DNA of 64,000 bases from JAWKHR01 sp041394725 (lineage in GTDB: Bacteria > Acidobacteriota > Vicinamibacteria > Vicinamibacterales > SCN-69-37), in the NCBI GenBank assembly GCA_041394725.1, contig JAWKHR010000036.1, positions 3,049-67,048 on the forward strand. Reading direction: 5' to 3'. The notes under the pieces are model-generated. The model was not told where the DNA came from and did no database searches. It worked only from the letters and a program-made list of their open reading frames with translations. Within the stretch, counting starts at the first letter, position 1. Each line of letters starts with the position of its first letter. Below, piece by piece: positions 8,661-17,024 of the stretch. The position numbers and the translations under genes were made by a program.

Positions 8661-9420
8661 CTAGCCGAACCGTCCGGTCACGTAGTCTTCGGTCAGCTTC
8701 TCGGCCGGGTTCGTGAAGATCTGGTCCGTCGGCCCGCACTCGACCAGGGTGCCCAGCCAGAAGAAGGCGGTCTGGTCCGAGACGCGCGCCGCCTGCTGCA
8801 TGTTGTGCGTGACGATCACGATCGTATAGTCGCGCTTGAGCTCGTAGATCAGCTCCTCGATCCGCTGCGTGGCGATCGGGTCGAGCGCCGACGCCGGCTC
8901 GTCCATGAGCAGGATGTCCGGCTGCACCGCCAGGGCGCGCGCGATGCACAGCCGCTGCTGCTGACCGCCCGAGAGCGCCAGCGCCGACTCGTGCAGGCGG
9001 TCCTTCACCTCGTCCCAGATGGCCGCGGCGCGCAGGCTCTGCTCGACCCGCTCCTCCATGTCGCGCCGGCTGCGCGCGATCTGGTTGATCCGCAGCCCAT
9101 AGGCGATGTTCTCGAAGATCGACTTCGGGAACGGGTTCGAACTTCTGGAACACCATCCCCACCCGCCGCCGGAGCGCGACGACGTCGGTGTCGGGCGCGT
9201 AGATGTCGCGCCCCGTCGATCCAGACCGACCCCTCGACCGCGTGCCGGCGATGATGTCGTTCATCCGGTTCAGCGTCCGCAGGAACGTGCTCTTGCGCAC
9301 TTTTTGGTGGCCCGATGAACGCGGTGACCAGAGTTCGCCCGGATGTCGATGTGGATGTCGGTGAGCGCCCGCTTCTTGGCAGGTTCATCCGGTCCACGGC
9401 GATCTTGAGCGGGGCCTCGA
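8661..9420 (-). pseudogene. pstB: Phosphate ABC transporter ATPase PstB, frame-disrupted
   Basis: The C-terminal part (to about 9110) is clean: signature LSGGQQQRLCIARAL, Walker B LLMDEPASALDP, the switch histidine in VTHNMQQAA, and the usual DYVTGRFG end. Upstream, PstB pieces appear in alternating frames: APLKIAVDRMNL, then VTAFIGP, then KSTFLRTLNRMNDIIAGT, then GRDIYAPDTDVVALRRRVGMVFQKF. At least four indels are needed to join them, and the Walker A stretch (GPSGCGKST in relatives) is garbled. The start codon cannot be fixed; the left limit is approximate. With phoU, pstS and pstC mostly well conserved, local sequence error is the likelier cause, but decay is not excluded. Confidence 0.75.
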
Positions 9421-10383
9421 CGCCCGTGCCGGAGCCTCGGACGGCGCGGGGCCGGCCGGGGGCGGCGACGGGGAGATCGGACGGAGCACCGTGGTCGCGG
9501 CCGGCCCTTCTGGAAACGATCCGCACGACGATGGCGACCGCGTTCATCGTCAGCAGCGCGAGCAGGACGATGATACCGGCCGCGGCGTTGTTCGAGAACC
9601 CCGCCTGCGGCTGGGACACCCAGTTGTAGATCTGGATGGGCAGCGCGTGAACGGCGAGAACACGCTGTCCGGGCGTGAAGTTGACGTAGGTCACCGCCCC
9701 GATCACGACGAGCGGCGCCGTCTCGCTGCGACCGCCCGCGACAGGGCCAGGATCAGCCCCGTCGCGTGATGCTCGGCGTCGCGCCCAGCACCTGGTGCCA
9801 CGTCGTCTGCCACTTGGTCGCGCCGAGCGCGTAGGACCCCTCCCGGATGGACTTGGGCACGGTGCGCAGCGCCTCGCGCGTGGAGAGGATCACCACCGGC
9901 AGCACGAGCAGGGCCAGCGTCGCGGCCCCGGCCAGCACGCTCCGGCCCATGTGCATCGTCCGCACGAACAGGCCGAGGCCGAGCAGGCCGTACACGATGG
10001 ACGGCACCCCGGCGAGATTCGCGATGTTGACCTCGATCAGCCGCGACCACCGGCCGCCGCCGCCGTAACCACTCGAGGTAGAGCGCCGCCGCGACATCCA
10101 GCGGGACCGCGATGAGCGCGGTCAGGACCATCAGCCAGATGCTGCCGATGAGCGCCGGAAAGATCCCGCCTGGCTCGCGCGTACGGCGGCGGGCTCGTGA
10201 GGAAGGCCCAGTCCAGGCTGCCGAGGCCGTCCGGGAGGATGTCGTAGAGCAGCGCGGCCAGCGCGGCCAGTGCCAGCGCCAGCACCAGCAGGCCCATCGA
10301 CTGCAGCAACCGGTCGCCCCTGGGCGCCGAGGCGGCCGACCGAAGGGCACGGGCAGGGCAGGCGTGGCGGCGCCAGTGGTCAC
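9421..10383 (-). pseudogene. pstA: Phosphate ABC transporter permease PstA, frame-disrupted
   Basis: The GTG start at 10383 overlaps the pstC stop (GTGA). PstA blocks occur in different frames: GIFPALIGSIWLMVLTALIAV, then IEVNIANLAGVPSIVYGLLG, then ALRTVPKSIREGSYALGATK, then a last block from about 9706 downward (VTYVNFTPGQ and a final membrane helix). The EAA-type loop of ABC permeases is in the third block. At least three frame changes are needed. The 3' limit is uncertain because the final frame has no stop before the PstB coding region. It is the membrane subunit for phosphate import together with PstC. Confidence 0.72.
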
Positions 10384-11271
10384 GCGTATTCCTCCCGGAA
10401 CCTGCGCCAGCCGGTGCTGGCGGTTGAGGCAGGAAGGTCATCGGAACCCAGGACGATGCCGCCGCGAGATGTTCCGGCAAGCCAGGCGTGCCGCCAGCGT
10501 GCTCGCCCTGGCTGACCCTGGGTGAGCGCGGGCGTCGCCGGTCATGCTCGACTGGGCACGGCGGTTGAGGCGTGATACGCGGTTCGAGGCCCGGCGCGAT
10601 CGTCTGATCATCGTCTCGCCGACCGCGCGCGAGACCGCGAGGACGAACGACGCCGAGATGCCCGAGCGCCGCCGGGACCACCACCGCAGCGCCGCCTGCA
10701 TCTTCGTCGCCCCGAGGGCGTAGGCGCCCTCGCGCGCCAGCCCGTTCGGGACGGCGTGCAGCGCGTCTTCGGAGAGCGACGAGACCAGCGGCAGGATCAT
10801 GATGCCCATCACGATGCCCGGGCCGAGCGCGTTGAACAGCGCCAGGCCCGGCACGACCTGCTGGAGCATCGGCGTCACGAAGAGCAGGGCGAAGTAGCCG
10901 TAGACGACCGTCGGGACGCCGGCCAGGATCTCCAGCACCGGCTTGATCACCCGCCGGGTCGCGGGGCGTGCGTACTCACTCAGGTAGATGGCCGAGAGCA
11001 GCCCCGCCGGCAGCGCCACCGCCATCGCGATCCCGGAGACGAGCACCGTGCCGGTGACCAGCGGCAGGATGCCGAAGTGCTTCTGGGCGAAGAGCGGCGT
11101 CCACTGCGTGCCCGTGAGGAACTCGACGACCGGCACCTCGCGGAGGAACCCGACCGTTTCCCAGAGCAGCACGACGATGATGCCGAGCGTCACGAGGACG
11201 GACGTCGTCGCGCAGAGGAACAGGCCTCGCTCGATCACGAACTCGAGGCGCCGGCGGGCGGTGGGCGTCAT
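10380..11271 (-). CDS. pstC: Phosphate ABC transporter permease PstC, 3' part frame-disrupted
   Basis: Start chosen at ATG 11271 (MTPTARRRLEFVIERGL). The first 230 or so residues are a clean PstC permease: N-terminal helix, LTGTQWTPLFAQKHFGILPL, AIYLSEYA, GVPTVVYGYFALLF and the EAA-like DALHAVPNGLAREGAYALGATK. After about 10690 the frame breaks: the expected VVVPAALSGISASFVLAVSRAVGE is spread over two frames, and the end WRRFREEYA with its TGA at 10380-10382 is in yet another. That stop overlaps the pstA GTG, which supports the gene end. It lies 73 bp after pstS. Confidence 0.8.
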
Positions 11272-11344
11272 CACAGGAGGCGATTGAAGCACAGATGGGC
11301 GGCGCCGGTACGCCGGCGCCGCCCGGGTGGTCGGCGCGCGGCCC

Positions 11345-12370
11345 TCAGTGCATGCCCTTCAGCAGGTCCTCGAGGGACGCGGTGTGCGAGGCGTTGGTGA
11401 ACATGCTGCCCGTCGTGCGGGCCGCCCAGCGCTTCCGGACCAGGTCCTGCTCGGCCGGCGCGAGCGGCACGTAGCCCACCTCGCGGATGAGCGCGTCGTC
11501 GAGCTTCATGTAGAACTCGACGAACTTCTGGACCTCGGGGCGCTCCAGCGCCTTGGTGTTGGCGTAGATGAAGAGCGGGCGCGACAGCGGGCGGTAGGTG
11601 CCGTTGCGTACCGTCTCGATCGACGGCGCGATCGGCCCGGCGCCGTTGTCGGGGTTGCCGTCGTCGACCGGGACCAGCTTGAGCTTGTCCTGGTTCTGCT
11701 CGAAGTAGGCCAGGCCGAAGTAGCCGAGCGCGTTCGGGTCGCCGGCGATGCCCTGCACCAGCACGTTGTCGTCCTCGCTGGCCGTGTAGTCGCCGCGGCT
11801 CTCCTGCGCCTTGCCGTTGATCGCCTCGGTGAAGTAGTCGAAGGTGCCCGACGCGGTGCCGGGGCCGAACAGGTGGATCTCGGCGTCCGGCCAGTCGGCG
11901 CGGATCTGGTTCCAGCGCTTGATCTGACCCTGGGCGGCCGGCTCCCACAGCTTGTGGAGCTCCTCGACGGTCATCGAGTTCACCCAGGTGTTGCTGTGGC
12001 TCACGACGACGGCGAGGCCGTCGTAGGCCACCGGCAGCTCGACGTAGCTGATGCCCGCGCCGGCGCAGAGCTCGGCCTCGGTCGCCTTGACCGGCCGGGA
12101 CGCGTCGGAGATGGCGGTCTCGTTCCGGCAGAACTTCTGGAAGCCGCCGCCCGTGCCGGACTCGGCGACGGTCACCCGGATCGCCGGGTTCTCCCGCTGG
12201 AAGTCCTCGGCGACGGCCTGGGAGATCGGGAAGACGGTGGACGAGCCGTCGATGGCGATGACGGCGCTTTCGGCGCGCTCGGAGGCGCCGCCGCAGGCGG
12301 CGATCGTCACGGCCGACAGCAGGGTCGCGGCGAGCGAAATCAGGGGCCACAGGGGGCGACGGTTTGACAT
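11345..12370 (-). CDS. pstS: Phosphate-binding lipoprotein PstS
   Basis: PstS of 341 residues, the high-affinity phosphate-binding protein of the Pst transporter. The signal peptide ends with a lipobox (TIAAC at about 22-26), so it is probably an anchored lipoprotein. Phosphate-binding motifs are IDGSSTVFPI (substrate loop), ESGTGGGF, DASRP and the GPGTASGTFDYF loop. The length is normal. A GTTACAC/TTAACAC repeat (Pho-box-like) lies 43 bp upstream of the ATG. It is the first gene of pstSCAB-phoU. Confidence 0.96.
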   Translation of the reverse strand: MSNRRPLWPLISLAATLLSAVTIAACGGASERAESAVIAIDGSSTVFPISQAVAEDFQRENPAIRVTVAESGTGGGFQKFCRNETAISDASRPVKATEAELCAGAGISYVELPVAYDGLAVVVSHSNTWVNSMTVEELHKLWEPAAQGQIKRWNQIRADWPDAEIHLFGPGTASGTFDYFTEAINGKAQESRGDYTASEDDNVLVQGIAGDPNALGYFGLAYFEQNQDKLKLVPVDDGNPDNGAGPIAPSIETVRNGTYRPLSRPLFIYANTKALERPEVQKFVEFYMKLDDALIREVGYVPLAPAEQDLVRKRWAARTTGSMFTNASHTASLEDLLKGMH

Positions 12371-12412
12371 GTCGCCACTTTATGGCCGCCCGATTTCGCG
12401 GCAGTTTCGCAC

Positions 12413-12430
12413 GTGTTAAATCGGTGTAAC
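12413..12430 (-). promoter_or_regulatory. Candidate Pho box upstream of pstS
   Basis: Read on the minus strand: GTTACAC, CGAT, TTAACAC. The two 7-bp half-sites are 11 bp apart, the register used by PhoB/PhoP-type dimers, and lie 43 bp before the pstS ATG. The whole gap between the upstream kinase-like gene and pstS is only 67 bp. Function is inferred from the repeat pattern and context. Confidence 0.6.
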
Positions 12431-12437
12431 GTGCCCG

Positions 12438-13193
12438 TCACCACTCCGACGAGCGCACCCGCGGGCTCCCCGACTCCTCCAGGAACTCGCCGATCTGGCG
12501 CCGCAGTTCCTCCTGGATCGAGAGGATCGGCTTGCGGCCCTCGAGGACCCGGAACCCGAATTCCTCGGACATGGCCCCGTACTCCTTGAGCAGCGCGCGC
12601 TGGTAGGTCCGGAAGTTGTCGTAGATGTCGTCGCCGGCCTTCATGTCCATGCCGGACTCCCAGTACTCCATGCCGCCGCTCTCGAGCACGCGCCGCGCGA
12701 GCGCGTCGACGTCGATCTTCAGGTAGAAGACCAGGTGCGGGCTGATCGCGAAGCCGTACAGCTTGCGGATCCACTGGCTGTCCACGCCGCGGACCCCGGC
12801 GCGCGCGATGGCCGTGTAGATGTAGCGGTCGGCCAGGACGATGAAGCCCGCCTTGAGCGCCGGGATGATCTCCTTCTCGAGCCGGTCGGCGAAGTCGCAC
12901 GCGTAGAGCAGCACGAACGTCAGCTTGTTGAGCGTGTTGCTCGACTTGGCCAGGTCGATCGTCGGCGCCATGAGCGGCGACCGCGTCCACCCGGTCTCCA
13001 CCACGCCGTAGCCCTGGACCTCGAGCCACTCGCGGAGGAGCCGGATCTGCGTCGATCGGCCGACGCCGTCGGTGCCCTCGATGGCGATGATCTTGCCGGG
13101 GTAGCTGTCGATGTGGAGGTACGGCAGCCCGTGGCCGTAGTAGTGGCCGGGCGTGACGCCGCCGTGGGCGCCGGCTTCGGGATGCTCGCTCAT
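12438..13193 (-). CDS. Thymidylate-kinase-like P-loop protein 2 (Walker A Lys to Arg)
   Basis: The product is a 251-residue P-loop kinase of the thymidylate kinase fold. An extra N-terminus of about 30 residues precedes the nucleotide loop. The P-loop reads EGTDGVGRST at 39-48: the invariant Walker A lysine is Arg46. The DRY motif (VLADRYIYTAIAR) and the DFADRL element match its neighbour, but the C-terminal half diverges and ends in a basic tail. Its ATG overlaps the stop of the first kinase-like gene (ATGA). Being next to ppx and pstS it may act on phosphate or nucleotide pools rather than on dTMP; activity cannot be inferred because of the Arg. Confidence 0.8.
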   Translation of the reverse strand: MSEHPEAGAHGGVTPGHYYGHGLPYLHIDSYPGKIIAIEGTDGVGRSTQIRLLREWLEVQGYGVVETGWTRSPLMAPTIDLAKSSNTLNKLTFVLLYACDFADRLEKEIIPALKAGFIVLADRYIYTAIARAGVRGVDSQWIRKLYGFAISPHLVFYLKIDVDALARRVLESGGMEYWESGMDMKAGDDIYDNFRTYQRALLKEYGAMSEEFGFRVLEGRKPILSIQEELRRQIGEFLEESGSPRVRSSEW

Positions 13194-13864
13194 GAGGGCT
13201 GCTGCTCCAGTCGTTCGGAGACCAGGCGCCGGAAGACGCGCTGCTGGTCGGTGATGCTGCCCGTCGCGTCCACCACGGACAGGCCGTGCTCGGGCACGAT
13301 GCGGTCGTATTCCTCGAGGACCTTCGACTGGAACAGCCGGAAGCTCTCGGTGGCGTTCGTGCTCCAGCCCATGTCGAGGCCGGCCTCGTAGAACTTCAGC
13401 TTCACGCGGCGCGCGAGCAGCCGGTCCAGCGAGACGTCGATCGTGACGCGGAAGTAGACCGCGAGATCGGGCTTGACCGCGAAGCTGTACAGGTCGCGGA
13501 CCCATTCGCGGTGGACGCCGCGCGCCACGTCGCGCGCGAACGCGGTGTAGGCGTAGCGGTCGGCGAGCACGATCATGCCGGCCTTGAGGGGCGGGATGAT
13601 CTTGTAGAGCAGCCGGTCGGCGAAGTCGGTGGCGTGCAGCAGGCTGAACGTCATGGGCGTGAGGGCGTTCTTCTTCTTGCCCGTCTTCGTGGCCGCCTTG
13701 ACGAGCGCCGACGAATTCCACTCGGTGACGAACACCCGGTGCCCGCTCGCCGCCAGCCACTTCGCCAGCAGGCCGAGCTGCGTCGTCTTACCGGACCCGT
13801 CGATGCCCTCGACGACGAACAGCCGGCCGGGATACGTGTGGGGCGCGTCGAGCCTGTTCAGCAT
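13190..13864 (-). CDS. Thymidylate-kinase-like P-loop protein 1
   Basis: The product is a 224-residue thymidylate-kinase-fold protein. It has an intact Walker A (EGIDGSGKTTQ, Lys26), the DR-Y/H motif as VLADRYAYTAFAR, and an Arg-rich lid-like region. The classic dTMP-contacting YQG-type motif is replaced by ARDVARGVHREW, which is shared in part with its neighbour. The start at 13864 lies 77 bp inside the ppx 3' end, an unusually long same-strand overlap; a later start would remove the P-loop. It may be a true NMP kinase or a relative with another phosphoryl acceptor. The paired copy and the ppx/CHAD/pst context make a housekeeping tmk role doubtful. Confidence 0.82.
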   Translation of the reverse strand: MLNRLDAPHTYPGRLFVVEGIDGSGKTTQLGLLAKWLAASGHRVFVTEWNSSALVKAATKTGKKKNALTPMTFSLLHATDFADRLLYKIIPPLKAGMIVLADRYAYTAFARDVARGVHREWVRDLYSFAVKPDLAVYFRVTIDVSLDRLLARRVKLKFYEAGLDMGWSTNATESFRLFQSKVLEEYDRIVPEHGLSVVDATGSITDQQRVFRRLVSERLEQQPS

Positions 13865-15443
13865 GGGGAGAGGCGTCCTTGTCCTTCCTGGTGGTGGCGG
13901 GCGCGTGCCCGGCCGCCGCGACGACGTCGATGCGCAGCCCGAGCGCGCGCGCGAGGGCCTCGGCGTGGCGATGCGCCGCCCAGAGTTCGAGCTCCGCGTC
14001 GCCCTTCGCCGTGACCGCCACGCGCAGCGCGTCGCCGGCGTCCGTTTCGGTGGCGGCCAGCGTGTCGATGACCTGCGTGTGGCTGCGGTCGAGGCCCTCG
14101 GCCAGCTGCACCATCGCCGAGAGCACGCGCACGGTCCGGCGGCGCGACTTCGAGAGCGCGCCGAACGGCTCGTGCGACTTCTTCGGCCGGCCCTGCCGGT
14201 GGTACCGCGCGACGAGCGCGATCATCTCGATCTCGTCGGGCTCGAAGCCCCGCAGGCCGCCGTTCTTGATGAGGTAGTAGGAGTGCCGGTGGTGGCGTTC
14301 GTAGCTGATCGCGTGGCCGATGTCGTGCAGGCGCGCGCCGTACTCGAGCCACTCGCGCTCCAGCTGGCCCAGTCCATGCCGCGCGGCGGTCGCGTCGAAC
14401 AGCGCCAGGGCCAGCCGCGCGATCTGCTCGCCGTGGTTCGCACCCGCGTGGAACCGCTCGGCCAGCTCGATCACGCTGCGCCGCCGGACGTCGGGATACC
14501 GCTCCGCGGTCCGGATGTGCGCCGCGTTGCGGCGGATGTAGTCGAGCACCAGGCCCTCGCGGAGCGCGAAGTCGGAGAGCGTCAGTTCCGTCGCGCCGAG
14601 GTCCTCGAGCAGCGTGTCGATGAGCACCGCGCCCACCGCGGAGAGGTCCGCGCGACGGGGATCGAGGCCGGGCAGCTCGAGCCGCGCCTCGAGCGGCATC
14701 CGCGTGAGCCGGCGGCGGAGCCGGCCGATGTTCCGCACGGCCACGCGCAGGTTGCGCGACTCCTCGGCCGGGCGCCGGCCGCCCGCGGCCAGGCCGCCGA
14801 TCGACAGCATCGTGCCCGACGCGCCGATGACGCGCTCGAAGCCGCGCGCCTTGATCTGGCGCAGGTAGGCCCGGGCCTCGCGCCGGATGTGCCGCACGAG
14901 GCGCTCCTCGTCGCGCGGCGGCAGCGGATCGTCCGTGGCGAAGCGTTCCGTCAGGCGGATCGCGCCGAGCTTGAAGCTGCGCGCCATCTCGACGCGCGTC
15001 GCCGTGCCGAGGGTGATCTCCGTGCTGCCGCCGCCGATGTCGATGACGACCGACCGGTGCCGGCCGACGCCGACCGCGTAGCCCGCCGCGAGGTGGATCA
15101 GCCGCGCTTCCTCGGTGCCCGAGATGACGCGGACGCGGAGCCCGAGATCGCGACGGGCCGCCGTGATGAAGTCCGCGCCGTTCTCCGCCTCGCGCACCGC
15201 GCTCGTCGCCGTCGCGATGATTTCGTCCACCGCGCGCGACTCGGCCAGGCGCTTGAACTTCGCGAGCGTCTGCATCGCGGTCGCCACCGCGGCGGGCGAG
15301 AGCCGGCGGCCGCCCAGGCTCGCGGCGCCAAGGCGTATCATGTCCTTCTCGCGGTCGACGACTTCGAAGGAAAGATCGGGTCGGATGCGGCACACGATCA
15401 TGTGCACCGAGTTGCTTCCGACGTCGATGGCGGCGATGCGCAT
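13788..15443 (-). CDS. ppx: Ppx/GppA exopolyphosphatase with HD domain
   Basis: Exopolyphosphatase/guanosine pentaphosphatase family, 551 residues. The N-terminal actin-like domains carry AAIDVGSNSVHMIV, SGTEEARLI, VIDIGGGSTEIT and IGASGTMLSIGG. The C-terminal HD-type domain (about 330-470) has YGARLHDIGHAISYERHHRHS. The tail is basic and overlaps the first kinase-like gene by 77 bp. Ppx cuts terminal phosphate from polyphosphate. It diverges from the CHAD gene over a gap of only 37 bp that holds a perfect GTTACAC direct repeat. Polyphosphate turnover is therefore physically linked to phosphate uptake in this region. Confidence 0.92.
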   Translation of the reverse strand: MRIAAIDVGSNSVHMIVCRIRPDLSFEVVDREKDMIRLGAASLGGRRLSPAAVATAMQTLAKFKRLAESRAVDEIIATATSAVREAENGADFITAARRDLGLRVRVISGTEEARLIHLAAGYAVGVGRHRSVVIDIGGGSTEITLGTATRVEMARSFKLGAIRLTERFATDDPLPPRDEERLVRHIRREARAYLRQIKARGFERVIGASGTMLSIGGLAAGGRRPAEESRNLRVAVRNIGRLRRRLTRMPLEARLELPGLDPRRADLSAVGAVLIDTLLEDLGATELTLSDFALREGLVLDYIRRNAAHIRTAERYPDVRRRSVIELAERFHAGANHGEQIARLALALFDATAARHGLGQLEREWLEYGARLHDIGHAISYERHHRHSYYLIKNGGLRGFEPDEIEMIALVARYHRQGRPKKSHEPFGALSKSRRRTVRVLSAMVQLAEGLDRSHTQVIDTLAATETDAGDALRVAVTAKGDAELELWAAHRHAEALARALGLRIDVVAAAGHAPATTRKDKDASPHAEQARRAPHVSRPAVRRRGHRRVR

Positions 15444-15445
15444 GC

Positions 15446-15463
15446 GTTACACGGTCGTTACAC
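15446..15463. promoter_or_regulatory. Perfect Pho-box-like direct repeat between ppx and the CHAD gene
   Basis: GTTACAC-GGTC-GTTACAC, two identical 7-mers in 11-bp register, sits in the 37-bp divergent gap, 2 bp from the ppx ATG and 17 bp from the CHAD ATG. It is the best copy of the motif in the window. It is so close to both annotated starts that one start may lie further in or the transcripts may have very short leaders. Confidence 0.65.
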
Positions 15464-15480
15464 GGAGGTCGGGTCGGAGA

Positions 15481-16449
15481 ATGCCTCATGCTACCACGCT
15501 GATTCCGCGGGACTTGGGCCGCCTGCTGCGCGCCGGCACCGACGCCGTCCGGCGCCTGCTGCCCGCGGCCGTCCGCGGCAGCGTCACCGGCGTGCACCGC
15601 GCCCGGGTGGCCTCCCGGCGGCTCCGGGAGCTGCTGCCGGTGGTCGCCGTGGCGGCCGGGCGTGATGCGCGGGCGGCCCGCCGGTGGCTGCGGCACCTGA
15701 CGCGGACGCTCGGCGGGGTGCGCGAACTGGACGTCACCCGCGCGCTGCTGGCTGCCGAGGCGCGGCGGTGGGGCTGGCCGGCGGCGCCGGTGGCGCGCGT
15801 CGATCGGGGGCTCGCGCGCGAGCGGGCGGAGCAGCGCCGGCACCTCGTCGCGCGCGTCCGGCGTCTCGACGCCGCGCCAGGCCTTGCCGCGCTCGACGCG
15901 CTCGCCGCGGACGTCGAGGCGGCCGACGACCTCGCGCCGGCGGCCGCCGCGCTCGGCTCGCGCGTGCATCGCCGCGCGCGCAAGCTGGCCGAGGCCATCG
16001 ACGCGGCGGGCACGCTCTATGAGCCCGACGCGCTGCACGCGGTGCGCATCGCCGGCAAGAAGCTGCGCTACGCGCTCGAGGTCGCGCACGGCGCCGCGCG
16101 CCTCCCGCTCGCGGCCGAGGTGCGGCAGCTCAAGGCGCTCCAGGACCTGCTCGGCGGCCTGCACGACCGCCAGGTGCTGCAGCACCGGCTGCAGGCCGCC
16201 ATGGCCGCGCCGCGCGCGGACCGCGCGAGCGTGGTTCGCCTCGAGGCCTGGGTGGCGAGGCTCGAACGCGAGTGCCGCAACCGGCACGCGCGGTTCGTCC
16301 GCCGCGCGCCGCGCCTGCGCGACCTGGCCGTGCGGGCGGCCGTCGAAACGCCGCTCGCGCTGGTGCCGGCGCGCCCGGGTCGCATGGGCGTGGCCGACGC
16401 CACGGGCGTGCGCGACCGCGCGCGTCGCGCGGGCCGGGCGCGGTCGTGA
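15481..16449 (+). CDS. CHAD-domain protein (polyphosphate-binding family)
   Basis: The product is a 322-residue CHAD protein, all-helical with two internal repeats. Conserved His/Arg/Lys-rich motifs are present in both halves: VHRARVASRRLRELLPV (about 40-56) and LHAVRIAGKKLRYALEVA (about 182-199). CHAD domains bind polyphosphate through the basic faces of these helices and locate to polyphosphate granules. An Arg-rich tail follows. The gene diverges from ppx and its stop overlaps the start of the SixA-like gene (TGATG), so polyphosphate binding and phosphohydrolysis appear co-expressed. Confidence 0.9.
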   Translation: MPHATTLIPRDLGRLLRAGTDAVRRLLPAAVRGSVTGVHRARVASRRLRELLPVVAVAAGRDARAARRWLRHLTRTLGGVRELDVTRALLAAEARRWGWPAAPVARVDRGLARERAEQRRHLVARVRRLDAAPGLAALDALAADVEAADDLAPAAAALGSRVHRRARKLAEAIDAAGTLYEPDALHAVRIAGKKLRYALEVAHGAARLPLAAEVRQLKALQDLLGGLHDRQVLQHRLQAAMAAPRADRASVVRLEAWVARLERECRNRHARFVRRAPRLRDLAVRAAVETPLALVPARPGRMGVADATGVRDRARRAGRARS

Positions 16450-16988
16450 TGGGCGGCATGAATTCGGCGCGACGCGCGGCGCACGCCTCGACGGTGCGGC
16501 TGTATCTGGTGCGGCACGCGATCGCCGCCGAGCGCGGGCCGGACTGGCCGGACGACAGCCTGCGCCCGCTGACGCACAAGGGCCGGGCGCGCTTCCGGCA
16601 GGTCGTCCAGGGCCTGGCCCGACAGGGCGTGGACGTGGACGTGATCCTCACGAGCCCGTTCGTCCGCGCCGAGCAGACCGCGCGGCTGCTGGCCGCGGGC
16701 ATCTCGCCCGAGCCGCTCGTCGAGCTGACCGCCGCACTGGCCCCCGGACAGGCGCCCGACGCCGTGATCCGCGCGCTGGAACCGTACGCCGGCTCGACCG
16801 GCGTCGCGCTGGTCGGCCACGAGCCGGATCTCGGCCTGCTGGCCGCGCGGCTCATCGGCGCGACCTATCCGCTCGAGTTCAAGAAGGGGGGCGTGTGCCG
16901 GATCGACGTGCCGGGCCTGCCGCCCGCCGCGCACGGCCACCTCGTGTGGCACGCGACGCCGAAGCTCCTTCGTTCATCCCGGCGCTGA
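16449..16988 (+). CDS. SixA-like histidine phosphatase
   Basis: The product is a 179-residue histidine phosphatase (phosphoglycerate mutase superfamily, SixA group). Catalytic RHA motif in LYLVRHAIAAE, LTSPFVRAEQTA, and the second catalytic His in ALVGHEPDLG. The ATG overlaps the CHAD stop; an ATG at 16458 is an alternative. SixA-type enzymes remove phosphate from phosphohistidine; pairing with a CHAD protein suggests a role with polyphosphate or phospho-proteins, which is inference. Confidence 0.88.
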   Translation: MGGMNSARRAAHASTVRLYLVRHAIAAERGPDWPDDSLRPLTHKGRARFRQVVQGLARQGVDVDVILTSPFVRAEQTARLLAAGISPEPLVELTAALAPGQAPDAVIRALEPYAGSTGVALVGHEPDLGLLAARLIGATYPLEFKKGGVCRIDVPGLPPAAHGHLVWHATPKLLRSSRR

Positions 16989-17024
16989 CCGCGCCCGGGC
17001 GGCCGGCGAGACGCTGATCGCTGA

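Noticed and set aside
13858..16287. Long minus-strand open frame across ppx, the CHAD gene and the SixA-like gene
   Set aside because: Arg/Pro/Ala-rich shadow of a GC-rich coding region; the ppx, CHAD and SixA-like reading frames have clear motifs.
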